Source: UBA940 sp045613745 (GTDB taxonomy: Bacteria; Bacteroidota; Bacteroidia; Bacteroidales; Rikenellaceae). From it: a stretch of 64,000 bases of DNA. The stretch is from contig JAZLBP010000012.1 of NCBI GenBank assembly GCA_045613745.1, positions 62,001-126,000 of the forward strand, in the 5' to 3' direction. The notes beneath the pieces are model-generated. The model saw only the letters and a list, made by a program, of their open reading frames with translations, searched no databases and had not been told where the DNA came from. Numbering within the stretch: the first letter of the stretch is position 1; each line of letters opens with the position of its first letter. Both the position numbers and the translations under genes were made by a program. Of the stretch, positions 53,887 through 62,416 are shown one piece after another.

Positions 53887-54315
53887 TTACTCCGAATCCG
53901 AGAAGATGTATTCAAATACTTTTACGCTGTACAACTTACCGTTGGGCAGATAGTTGTATTGTTTGCGTTTTGTGCCGTCGGCGTTGTATTCGTATTTGCG
54001 TATACGGCTGGGTCGGTTACGGTCGTCATAGACAATCTCTTTCGACACCTTGCCGGTTACCTCGTCGTACTCGCAGGTCACACGTTCAACTTGTCCGTAG
54101 TTGCTAAACTCAATCTCCTCGACCTTGCGTCCTTGATCGTCATATACGGTGAGGTGGTCAAGCCATTTGGTTTTGGCTTTACTGTCGGTGTTCCACTCCT
54201 TGACTGTAAGGTTTTTGCGACGTTCGCGTTTGGCAAGTTGTTCGGGAGTGAGTTGCGCAAAAGCTGTGCTCACACTCACAAGCATTACAGCCAAAGAAAG
54301 CAGGCGTAGTTTCAT
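53887..54315 (-). CDS. uncharacterised secreted repeat protein
   Basis: A 142-residue protein with a signal peptide (LSLAVMLVSVSTAFAQ) and a mature part of short beta repeats (TVYDDQGRKVEEIEF, EYDEVTGKVSKEIVYDDRN, YEYNADGTKRKQYNYLPNG), like the YD/MORN-type repeats in surface proteins. I do not recognise a named family. The start MKLRLLSL at 54315 is preferred because it begins the signal peptide; the frame also opens at 54336. It leads the four-gene unit, 2 bases before the VTC gene. Confidence 0.7.
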   Translation of the reverse strand: MKLRLLSLAVMLVSVSTAFAQLTPEQLAKRERRKNLTVKEWNTDSKAKTKWLDHLTVYDDQGRKVEEIEFSNYGQVERVTCEYDEVTGKVSKEIVYDDRNRPSRIRKYEYNADGTKRKQYNYLPNGKLYSVKVFEYIFSDSE

Positions 54316-54354
54316 ATTCGGTTGATGTTTAGACATAAATATTCAAAATCATTA

Positions 54355-54362
54355 CAAAGTTA
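54355..54362 (-). promoter_or_regulatory. -7 promoter box for the VTC/DUF4956 operon
   Basis: TAACTTTG on the minus strand, upstream of the secreted repeat protein gene. Confidence 0.55.
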
Positions 54363-54420
54363 AATATAATTTTCGGAAAAACAATATTATAGGCCCCTCT
54401 CCCCTATTTTTAACCACAAA

Positions 54421-54458
54421 AAGAAAGAGAGTTGCTGCATATTTGCAACAACTCTCTT
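54421..54458 (-). terminator. terminator of the GH97-GH2 operon
   Basis: AAGAGAGTTG (54425-54434) pairs with CAACTCTCTT (54449-54458); on the minus strand TTTCTTTTT follows. Confidence 0.9.
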
Positions 54459-54483
54459 CATTTAATTAAACCTTTGAGGCTTT

Positions 54484-56313
54484 CTATTTGCGACCTTTGG
54501 CTTTGGTTTGCTCCTCGGCGGTCGGCATCTCGAAAATCTCTTTGATGACCTTCATATCGAATTTCTCCGAACGGTCGTAGAAGTAGATACCGTTTTGCTC
54601 TTGCTCAACGTCGGTCAGCTGAGTGTAGCAGAAACCACAAATGTTGGGATTCGACACGATAGCCTCAACTTGGCCTTTCAGACGTGCATAGAACTCCTCC
54701 AACGATTTGGGAGGTGCGCCATAGCCCCACGATTGGGTATTGACGTTCTCCTCTTGTTGCGAGGGGTTCCATTTGATACCTCCGAACTCGTCAACGAAAT
54801 AGGGTTGGCCGCTATATTTAACCTCTTTGTAGGGCGCTTGGCCGAGGTATTTGGGATAGCCATCCACAAATTCGAGTTGTTTTTTGAGTTTCGCGGGATC
54901 TTGCACATAGGTGTGAACAGTCCAAATGTCGGTCGAGTGAATCGAGCCACCACTCACACTGCTGCAAGGACGAGTCGGGTCAATGGCATTAATCATTGCT
55001 GTCATCTCGTCGTTGAAACGCCAGAATGCCTCTTGGGGTTGCAGACCCCAAGCCTCGTTCATCGGAGTCCAACCAATAATCGACGGGTGGTTGTAGTCGC
55101 GGTTGATGTTGTCGGCCATCTCTTTCAACAAGGTACGTGTCGCAACGGGGTCAACACGGTTACTACCCCAGTCACTTGCCTCACCAAAGGTGACATAACC
55201 CAACTTATCGGCCCAGTAGTGGAAACGCTCCTCAAATACTTTTTGGTGCAGACGTGCGCCATTGAAGCCGCAAGCCTTGCTCAGCTCGATGTCGGCTTTG
55301 AGGGCCTCGTCGCTGGGTGCAGTCCAGATACCATCGGGATAGAAACCTTGGTCGAGTACGGTACGCAGATAGAAAGGCTCATTGTTCAAGAACAACTTTT
55401 TGCCCTCCCAGTGTATCTTACGCATACCGGTGTACGATTTAACCTCATCAATGGTTTTGCCGTCAGCCGAAATGGTGCGCATAACAACATCATAGAGGAA
55501 GGGCGAAGCGGGGCTCCAAAGTTTAGCCTTTTTGACGGGCAGAACCACAATCGACGAGTTCGAAGCAACAACACTCTTTTCAGCCACTTTTTTCTTGCCG
55601 TCGAACAGCTCAACCACAAGGGTTTGACCGCTCTCCAAACCATAGAACTCGGGCTCTACAACAAATTGCGAGTTGTCGAGATCGGGAGTGATGCGTGCGC
55701 GACGCAGACCATTGTGAGCCACAGCCTCCATCCATACGGTTTGCCAGATACCTGTTGTGCGGGTATAGAAGCAGCCGTACGACTCACGCGAGCACTGTTT
55801 GCCCGAGGGTTGTTTGCTCCAATTCGAGAGTTTATCCTCGGCATAAACGGTGATTTCGGCAGGTTTACCAGCCTTCACAAAAGGAGTTACATCGAACGAG
55901 AACGACGAAGTACCACCCTCGTGCGAGCTAACATAGACGCCGTCAATCCACACTTCGCACAAGAAGTCCACGCCACCGAAGTTAAGCATAACTTTCTTGC
56001 CATCCCAGTTTTGGGGGATTAACACGTTGCGTTTGTACCAAACGGCGTTCATATGGTCGGTGTTGCCCACACCCGAGAGTTTGCTCTCGGGTGCGAACGG
56101 CACGATGATTTCGCTATTGAGGCGAGTTTTCGATTCAAAAAGTTTGTCTTGCTTGCCTACGAACTCGGAGTCGATTTGGAACTGCCATTTGCCGTTCAGG
56201 TTCATCCACTCCTTACGCTCGAATTGAGGACGAGGATACTCCGCTCTCGGGGTCGAGGCTAGCATCGACGCGCAACTCATCAGCGCAACAAGAAACAACA
56301 AGGTCTTTTTCAT
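54484..56313 (-). CDS. glycoside hydrolase family 2 protein
   Basis: A retaining exo-beta-glycosidase of 609 residues with a signal peptide (MKKTLLFLVALMSCASMLAS). It has the GH2 sugar-binding jelly roll, Ig-like domain and TIM barrel, with the acid/base Glu420 in MNEAWG and the nucleophile Glu509 in VDEFGG. Activity could be beta-galactosidase, -glucuronidase or -mannosidase; the short form without C-terminal extras does not decide. It begins 12 bases after the GH97 gene, so the pair is an operon. Probably periplasmic. Confidence 0.93.
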   Translation of the reverse strand: MKKTLLFLVALMSCASMLASTPRAEYPRPQFERKEWMNLNGKWQFQIDSEFVGKQDKLFESKTRLNSEIIVPFAPESKLSGVGNTDHMNAVWYKRNVLIPQNWDGKKVMLNFGGVDFLCEVWIDGVYVSSHEGGTSSFSFDVTPFVKAGKPAEITVYAEDKLSNWSKQPSGKQCSRESYGCFYTRTTGIWQTVWMEAVAHNGLRRARITPDLDNSQFVVEPEFYGLESGQTLVVELFDGKKKVAEKSVVASNSSIVVLPVKKAKLWSPASPFLYDVVMRTISADGKTIDEVKSYTGMRKIHWEGKKLFLNNEPFYLRTVLDQGFYPDGIWTAPSDEALKADIELSKACGFNGARLHQKVFEERFHYWADKLGYVTFGEASDWGSNRVDPVATRTLLKEMADNINRDYNHPSIIGWTPMNEAWGLQPQEAFWRFNDEMTAMINAIDPTRPCSSVSGGSIHSTDIWTVHTYVQDPAKLKKQLEFVDGYPKYLGQAPYKEVKYSGQPYFVDEFGGIKWNPSQQEENVNTQSWGYGAPPKSLEEFYARLKGQVEAIVSNPNICGFCYTQLTDVEQEQNGIYFYDRSEKFDMKVIKEIFEMPTAEEQTKAKGRK

Positions 56314-56325
56314 CGGAAGTCAAAA

Positions 56326-58308
56326 TTACTTGGTGATAACCATTGCAAAACCACCACCACGAGCCATATAAACCTCGATAGTGTCTTTTGCAGTTACTTG
56401 TTTTTTAACGATTTTGTAGTCCTCACCTACGCGGTTTGCGTTGGGACCGTCAATCATCATCTCTACGTTGTAGGTACCCTCGCCCAGGAACGACATATCA
56501 ACTTTCACGGTGCGAGCAGTCCACGAAGTGATACCACCTACGTTCCAGTTGTCACCTGTGCGACGAGCAGTGATGATGTACTCACCTACTTTACCGTCCA
56601 GAACTTTGGTCTCGTCGGGGTTGGTGGTCATCTTAGCGATGAATTGAGTGCAAGCGGGCTCCAACTCATAGTGGGTGGGAGTGTCGCAAAGCATTACGAA
56701 GGGGCTGTCGAATACAACGTAAGTACCAACTTGGTGCGAACGAGTACCTTGGCTCATAGGAGCGCTGTAAATAGCTTGGAAGATACCGTGTGCGCAGTTA
56801 CGCATAGCACCTTGGGTGTAATCTACGGGACCCGGAACCATACGGATGAAGGGCATAGTTACATCGTACAGAGGCATATTGGGGTTCGACCATTTGAGTT
56901 GCTCCAAACCGAACACACCCTCGTAGTTGATAACGTTGGGATAGGTACGGCTCAAACCGGTGGGTTGGTAGATACCGTGGAAGTCAACAACCAATTTGTA
57001 TTTAGCAGTAGCCTCAGCAATGCGATAAATCATTTGAACAGCCTCTTGGTCGTTACGGTCGATGAAGTCAACTTTGTAACCTGCAACGCCCATCTCCGAG
57101 TGGAGTTTGCAAGCCTCTTCGAGTTGGTTGTCAATAACTTTACCTACAACCCAGATAATAACGCCTACACCTTTCTCTTTACCGTAGTTTACGATAGCGG
57201 GAAGGTCGATTTCGGGGCGCGAAACCAAAATGTTACCATTCTCCGAAGGAGTCCAGCCCTCATCGAGGATGATATACTCCAAGCCGTATTTAGCTGCAAA
57301 GTCGATGTAGTATTTGTAGGTCTCGGTGTTGATACCTGCTTTGAAATCAACGTTCGAAATTTTCCAGTTGTTCCACCAGTCCCAAGCCGATTTACCGTAT
57401 TTAATCCACGAAGTATCACCGATACGGTTGGGCGAAGCCAGCATATAAACCATATTGTTCATAGGCAGGTCGCGGTCCTCGTTAGCAATACCGATAACAC
57501 GCCAGGGGAAAGTACGAGCGCCCGACAATTTCACTGCATAGGTTTCGGTCTCGTTAACATATTGTTTGCAACGAACTCCACATTTGATGAAGGTTTTGGG
57601 GTAGCGTGCAAGTTTACCGCTCAGGCCTTTTTTCTCGGCGTCGTAAGTCAGTTGCATACAAGCGTAATTCTCAACATCCGATTGCATCAGGATAACTTTA
57701 CCCTTCTCGCCGAGGTCAACCAAAGTAGGCAGGATAGCCATTTTCTTGGGGTTGAAGTCGCTCAGTTTGTCAACAACGGTGTATTGAGGCTCGCACGAAG
57801 TGTCAAAAGGTTTGCTCTCGCTAACCGAGTAAGGCAAGAATGCTTTGGGGTCGCCCTCAAAGTTGAACTCTGCGGTCTCATCAACAAGGATACCATTCAT
57901 CTTCTTGTCTGCGGTGTAGAAGCGGTAAGCTGCACCATTGTCAAATACGCGGAAGGTTACACCATATTTCGAACCAGCCAGAGTCAGCTCGTTGTAGTTT
58001 ACATCAAGTTCTTTGGCACGAGCCGAAGTGGGAGCAGCGATTTTCTCATTAACGCTAACAACTTTCTTTGCACTCAATTTGGGAGCAGTACCCCATACGG
58101 TACCATCCTCGAATTGCATTGCGATAGCCGAGGGTGCAATCATCACTTGGCCGTTGTTTACAACGGTGTACGAGATGTTCTCGCCCACTGCAACTACAAC
58201 CTCGATTTTACCATCGGGCGAAGTCACTTTGTACTCTTTGGTTTTGGGTGCTGCCGACAGCGAGAGCGCACTCACAACAGCGGCAACAAGCAGAAACATT
58301 TTTTTCAT
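56326..58308 (-). CDS. glycoside hydrolase family 97 protein, probably retaining
   Basis: A 660-residue secreted enzyme (signal MKKMFLLVAAVVSALSLSA). N-terminal beta-sandwich to about 280, then a TIM barrel with IILDEGW near 345, and GYKVDFIDRND where Asp414 matches the nucleophile Asp of the retaining alpha-galactosidase branch of GH97 (BtGH97b), rather than the glutamate of inverting SusB-type enzymes. The Glu in GVFGLEQLKW is the likely acid/base. Best guess alpha-galactosidase; alpha-glucosidase is the alternative. It leads the GH97-GH2 unit, with no clear -7 box upstream. Confidence 0.92.
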   Translation of the reverse strand: MKKMFLLVAAVVSALSLSAAPKTKEYKVTSPDGKIEVVVAVGENISYTVVNNGQVMIAPSAIAMQFEDGTVWGTAPKLSAKKVVSVNEKIAAPTSARAKELDVNYNELTLAGSKYGVTFRVFDNGAAYRFYTADKKMNGILVDETAEFNFEGDPKAFLPYSVSESKPFDTSCEPQYTVVDKLSDFNPKKMAILPTLVDLGEKGKVILMQSDVENYACMQLTYDAEKKGLSGKLARYPKTFIKCGVRCKQYVNETETYAVKLSGARTFPWRVIGIANEDRDLPMNNMVYMLASPNRIGDTSWIKYGKSAWDWWNNWKISNVDFKAGINTETYKYYIDFAAKYGLEYIILDEGWTPSENGNILVSRPEIDLPAIVNYGKEKGVGVIIWVVGKVIDNQLEEACKLHSEMGVAGYKVDFIDRNDQEAVQMIYRIAEATAKYKLVVDFHGIYQPTGLSRTYPNVINYEGVFGLEQLKWSNPNMPLYDVTMPFIRMVPGPVDYTQGAMRNCAHGIFQAIYSAPMSQGTRSHQVGTYVVFDSPFVMLCDTPTHYELEPACTQFIAKMTTNPDETKVLDGKVGEYIITARRTGDNWNVGGITSWTARTVKVDMSFLGEGTYNVEMMIDGPNANRVGEDYKIVKKQVTAKDTIEVYMARGGGFAMVITK

Positions 58309-58383
58309 AAGTGTTTTAGTTTAGTGAAGAATTAGTTATTTATTAAGTAATATTCCAACATTTATAAGGTTTTCACAAAAAAC

Positions 58384-58426
58384 AATGAGGGTGAGAAAGG
58401 GTTTTTACACCCCCTTCTCACTCATT
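58384..58426 (-). terminator. terminator of the PurF-like/NagB-like operon
   Basis: AATGAG...GGTGAGAAAGGG at 58384-58401 pairs imperfectly with CCCTTCTCACTCATT (58411-58426), right after the NagB-like stop. Confidence 0.8.
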
Positions 58427-58438
58427 GCGCATTATACC

Positions 58439-60376
58439 TTATTTAAATATGTTCAGTTTTACGAACACCTCGATAGCCTGATATTCGGCCATACCGAGCT
58501 CATCGTATATACGAGCGGTGTTTTGGTTACGCTCCTCGGCACGTTGCCAGAACTCGCGTGCATCCTCGCCGGGGAAAGGAACGATATCCTTTTGCGAGAG
58601 GTGTTTGTAGATAGCGTGACGCTTTTTGATAACCTCATCGGGACTGAGGGGCACAGCCATATCGACCATCTCAATCTCCCACTCTTGCCAAGCACCGCGG
58701 TACAACCACAGGTTACAATCCTTAACCCAAGCCTCGTCTTTGAGTTGCTCCAAAGCACCCAGCACAGCCTCGATACATACACGGTGAGTACCGTGGGGGT
58801 CAGCCAAGTCACCAGCAGCATAGATTTGGTGAGGTTTGATCTCTTGCAGCAGAGCTACGATAATGTCGATGTCAGCTTGGCTCAACTCGCCTTTTTTCAG
58901 ACCACCGGTCTCGTAGAAGGGCAGGTTCAGGAAGTGAGCGTTCGACATAGGAACACCGAAGTGACCTACTGCAGCCTTAGCCTCGCCACGACGGATAGCG
59001 CCTTTGAGCGACAACAGCTCGCGGGGATCGGGCTCGCCGGCCTTTTTGTTTTTGATCATCTCTTTCACCTCGTCGTAGCGATTCTCCAAACCACACTCGC
59101 GAGCGGTGTCGAGGATTTGCATTACAACGTCATCGTGTACTGCGAAGTTACCCGAAGTCTCATAAGCGATGTGAACATCGTGACCTTGCTCGGCCAGACG
59201 GCACAAAGTACCACCCATCGAGATTACGTCATCATCGGGGTGAGGCGAGAATACAACAACGCGTTTGGGGAAAGGCAGAGCACGCTCGGGACGAGTCGAA
59301 TCGTCAGCGTTGGGTTTGCCGCCGGGCCAACCGGTGATGGTGTGTTGCAGTTCGTTGAATACTTTAATATTGATCGAATCGTAGGTACCTGCTACATCCA
59401 GCAGTTGACCCAGCGAGTTCTCGATATAGTCTTTATAGGTGAGTTTCAAGATGGGTTTACCAACTTTACCGCACAACCAAGCCACCGCTTTGCGGATGAA
59501 TTTGGGTTGCCAGTCGCAAGTACCAACCAACCAAGGAGTCTTAACTCGAGTAAGTTCTTGAGCTGCGGTCTCGTCAACTACCAGTTCAACATTGTCGTGC
59601 TCTTGGAGGTAGGTTGCGGGACGGTCGCTGGTGATTTCACCCTCAACGATGTTACCAACAACAGCTGCTTTATCCTCACCCCAAGCGGTCATAATGATGC
59701 TCTTGGCGTTCATAATGGTATCGATACCCATTGTGATAGCTTTCGAGGGAACTTCCTCGCCGCTACGGAAACCGTCCGAGATAGCCGACAACGAGCTGTT
59801 GTTCAGAACTACCAAACGAGTTTTGGTGTTAACGAACGAACCACATTGATTGAAACCGATTTGGCCTTGAGGACCTGTACCAAGCAGAACCAAATCAATA
59901 CCGCCACACGCTTTGATTTTTGCCTCATAAGCTGCGCACACTTTGTGAGCACACTCAACGCCTGCGCTGCCATCGGGGATGTTGATATTCTCCTCTTCGA
60001 TGTCAACTTGACCAAGCAGGCTCTCACGCAATACGCTGTTGCGGCTTTGCGAGTGATCAGGCGAGATAGGATAGAGTTCATCCAAAGCAAAGACAACCAC
60101 GTTTTTGAAACTTACCTTACCCTCTTTGTGTTTTGCCACAAGTTGGCGGTAGATTCCGATTGGCGACTTGCCAGTGGTAAGACCCAACACAAATTTACCC
60201 TCCGAAGCAGGTTTGTTGTTAATGGCTTCAATGATTTTGTTCGACACGTAGTCAGCCGCATCCGATTCGGTGCTCAACAAAGTAGTGTTGATCTTCTCGT
60301 AGCGACAAACGATGTCACGAGGCTCGGCACCTTGAATCAGGCCACCCTCTTTGTGAAGTTTGTAGTTGCTTTTCAT
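58439..60376 (-). CDS. NagB-like/PIG-L fusion protein (deaminase-like)
   Basis: A 645-residue cytoplasmic protein. Residues about 30-300 resemble glucosamine-6-phosphate deaminase NagB, with Asp99 (LDE) kept, but the residues matching E. coli Asp141, His143 and Glu148 are all glutamine (Gln170, Gln172, Gln177 in GPQGQIGFNQ), so deaminase activity is unlikely or altered. The C-terminal half is a PIG-L/LmbE-type domain with the zinc motif HPDDD (His379, Asp381-383) and DPHGTH, probably an N-deacetylase of sugar derivatives. Bacteroidales carry similar deaminase-like fusions. It is 22 bases downstream of the PurF-like gene. Confidence 0.85.
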   Translation of the reverse strand: MKSNYKLHKEGGLIQGAEPRDIVCRYEKINTTLLSTESDAADYVSNKIIEAINNKPASEGKFVLGLTTGKSPIGIYRQLVAKHKEGKVSFKNVVVFALDELYPISPDHSQSRNSVLRESLLGQVDIEEENINIPDGSAGVECAHKVCAAYEAKIKACGGIDLVLLGTGPQGQIGFNQCGSFVNTKTRLVVLNNSSLSAISDGFRSGEEVPSKAITMGIDTIMNAKSIIMTAWGEDKAAVVGNIVEGEITSDRPATYLQEHDNVELVVDETAAQELTRVKTPWLVGTCDWQPKFIRKAVAWLCGKVGKPILKLTYKDYIENSLGQLLDVAGTYDSINIKVFNELQHTITGWPGGKPNADDSTRPERALPFPKRVVVFSPHPDDDVISMGGTLCRLAEQGHDVHIAYETSGNFAVHDDVVMQILDTARECGLENRYDEVKEMIKNKKAGEPDPRELLSLKGAIRRGEAKAAVGHFGVPMSNAHFLNLPFYETGGLKKGELSQADIDIIVALLQEIKPHQIYAAGDLADPHGTHRVCIEAVLGALEQLKDEAWVKDCNLWLYRGAWQEWEIEMVDMAVPLSPDEVIKKRHAIYKHLSQKDIVPFPGEDAREFWQRAEERNQNTARIYDELGMAEYQAIEVFVKLNIFK

Positions 60377-60398
60377 CTTGTAGTTTATTTGAGAATTA

Positions 60399-62234
60399 TT
60401 ATTTAGTCAGTATAAATTTTTCGTAATAGTTAATGTAGGCTTCATTCACCAAACGGTTACCCCACGCAGTGGGATAGTCGCCCGAGAAGTACCAATCTCC
60501 ATCATTACCCGCGCACGCTTGTGCAAGACCTTCGAGCGATTGATATACGATGCTGATTTCACATCCGATATCCTCGGGAGTTACCATTGCGGCAATCTTG
60601 CGGGTGATTTGGTCGGCGCTGAACGGAGTATAAATCTTCTTAACAAAGTTTTGTTCGTAGCACTGACCGTTTGTCATAGCCTCCTTACACTCTTCATATA
60701 CGGAGTCTATAAGGTCTGCTTGCCCCGATTCGTGCAACAACTCAATAGCTGCATTGAATGCAATAAACTCCTCCATCTTCGACATATCGATACCGTAGTA
60801 GTCGGGATAACGCACTTGGGGTGCCGACGACACGATAACAATCTTACGAGGACGCAGGCGACCCAGCATTTGAAGAATGCTTTGACGCAGGGTTGTTCCG
60901 CGCACGATACTATCATCAATCACAACAATATTATCCACATCGGGAGTTATGCAACCCCAAGTCACATCGTAAACGTGTGCGGCCATATCATCACGAGTAC
61001 CACCTTGCGCAATGAAGGTACGGAGTTTAATATCTTTGATTGCGATTTTCTCGGTGCGAACCTTCGACTCCAATATTTGACGAATGGCAACTTTGTCCTT
61101 TTCGGGCAACGCCAAAATCTTAGCAACCTTGATGTCGTTAAGGTACTCGTTCATACCCTCAACCATACCGAAATACGAAACCTCGGCAGTATTGGGAATA
61201 AACGACAGCACTGTGTGGTCGATATCATAATCCACCTCGCGAAGAATGTCGTCAACCAACAGTTTACCGAGCATCTTACGCTCTTTATATATATCAGCAT
61301 CGCTACCGCGGCTGAAATAGATACGCTCAAACGAACAAGGACGAGGATTGATAGGTGCCAAAATTTGTTGGAACGAAATCTCGCCATTTTGTTTGATAAA
61401 GACAGCCTCACCGGGTTGCAGTTCCTTAATAGATTCGTAAGGAACATTCATCGCGGTTTGAATTACGGCTCTTTCGCTTGCAATGGCAACAACATTCTCG
61501 TCGATGTAGTAGTGTGCCGAACGGATACCCCACGGGTCGCGCATAGTAAAGCTCTCGCCACTACCTGTGATACCCGTCATCACATAACCGCCATCCCACA
61601 TTTTCGAAGCATCCCTAAGGATAGGTGCGAAGTCCACCTCTGCCTCAACTTTGGCATTCAGGTCGTGACCGTGATAACCCTCGGCCGAATATTTGTCATA
61701 AAGTCGCTCGCATTGTTTGTCTAGCATATAACCAAGTTGCTCCAACAGTGCGTGGCTATCAGCGCCACTGCGGGGGTGTTGACCTTGCTCTACGAGTTCA
61801 TCGAACACCTCTTGAAGATTGGTATATCCAAAATTGCCCGCGATACAGAGTGTACGACACCTCCAATTGCTGCGTCGCAAAAATGGGTGCACATACTGCA
61901 TTCCTCGTTGGCCGCTCACAGCATAACGCAAGTGACCCAAATAGAGGTTGCCGACATATGGACGTTGAGGATCCTCCTCACTTTTGCGAATAGTATCGAA
62001 AATGGTGGCGATTGCTCCGCTACCCATAGCGCGCTCACGTGCTATGTACTCTTGTCCGGGCTCGGCATTAACTTTCACACAAGCAACACCCGCACCCTCC
62101 TGACCACGATTGTGTTGTTTCTCCATCATCAAATACAATTTATTCAGGCCATAATGGTCCGAATTGTATGAAGACAGAGGCTTCAACAACCTGATCTGAA
62201 CGATTCCGCATTCGTGGTGGATAGTGTCGCTCAT
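60399..62234 (-). CDS. amidophosphoribosyltransferase-like protein (PurF family)
   Basis: A 611-residue protein of the PurF family: Ntn glutamine amidotransferase domain with the nucleophile Cys9 (HECGIV, needing removal of an 8-residue leader), arginine in LGHLRYAVSG, and phosphoribosyltransferase domain with the PRPP loop VVIDDSIVRGTT near 415. It is longer than the usual 470-510 residues, and in the oxyanion-hole segment GNFGYTN the Asn is kept but the next Gly is Phe. A Cys in PRPCSFERI matches an iron-sulfur ligand in B. subtilis PurF. It may be a divergent paralogue rather than the housekeeping enzyme; pairing with the NagB-like/PIG-L gene supports a separate role. Confidence 0.85.
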   Translation of the reverse strand: MSDTIHHECGIVQIRLLKPLSSYNSDHYGLNKLYLMMEKQHNRGQEGAGVACVKVNAEPGQEYIARERAMGSGAIATIFDTIRKSEEDPQRPYVGNLYLGHLRYAVSGQRGMQYVHPFLRRSNWRCRTLCIAGNFGYTNLQEVFDELVEQGQHPRSGADSHALLEQLGYMLDKQCERLYDKYSAEGYHGHDLNAKVEAEVDFAPILRDASKMWDGGYVMTGITGSGESFTMRDPWGIRSAHYYIDENVVAIASERAVIQTAMNVPYESIKELQPGEAVFIKQNGEISFQQILAPINPRPCSFERIYFSRGSDADIYKERKMLGKLLVDDILREVDYDIDHTVLSFIPNTAEVSYFGMVEGMNEYLNDIKVAKILALPEKDKVAIRQILESKVRTEKIAIKDIKLRTFIAQGGTRDDMAAHVYDVTWGCITPDVDNIVVIDDSIVRGTTLRQSILQMLGRLRPRKIVIVSSAPQVRYPDYYGIDMSKMEEFIAFNAAIELLHESGQADLIDSVYEECKEAMTNGQCYEQNFVKKIYTPFSADQITRKIAAMVTPEDIGCEISIVYQSLEGLAQACAGNDGDWYFSGDYPTAWGNRLVNEAYINYYEKFILTK

Positions 62235-62281
62235 ACGTGTGTTAAATTAATCCAAAAAAAACAAGTTCCGTATTTATTCAC

Positions 62282-62290
62282 GCAAATATA
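62282..62290 (-). promoter_or_regulatory. -7 promoter box for the PurF-like operon
   Basis: TATATTTGC on the minus strand, 48 bases before the ATG. Confidence 0.6.
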
Positions 62291-62384
62291 GATATTCTCT
62301 TTGGAAATTCCTCGCGAAAAATGAGCAATTATCACATTTTTTCAAAAAAAGTGTGTGAGTGTATTTTTTTTCAAAGCATTTTAT

Positions 62385-62393
62385 TAAATTTGC
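62385..62393 (+). promoter_or_regulatory. -7 promoter box for the Gfo/Idh/MocA gene
   Basis: TAAATTTGC on the plus strand, 24 bases before the chosen ATG at 62417; the upstream ATG at 62321 precedes it and is therefore excluded. Confidence 0.7.
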
Positions 62394-62416
62394 AGTCACG
62401 ATTGAAAATTTACATT

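Noticed and set aside
56398..58335. 645-residue open frame antisense to the GH97 gene
   Set aside because: Same artefact; the sense frame has a signal peptide and catalytic motifs.
58385..60406. 673-residue open frame antisense to the NagB-like gene
   Set aside because: Mirror of the coding strand; the sense frame carries clear family motifs.
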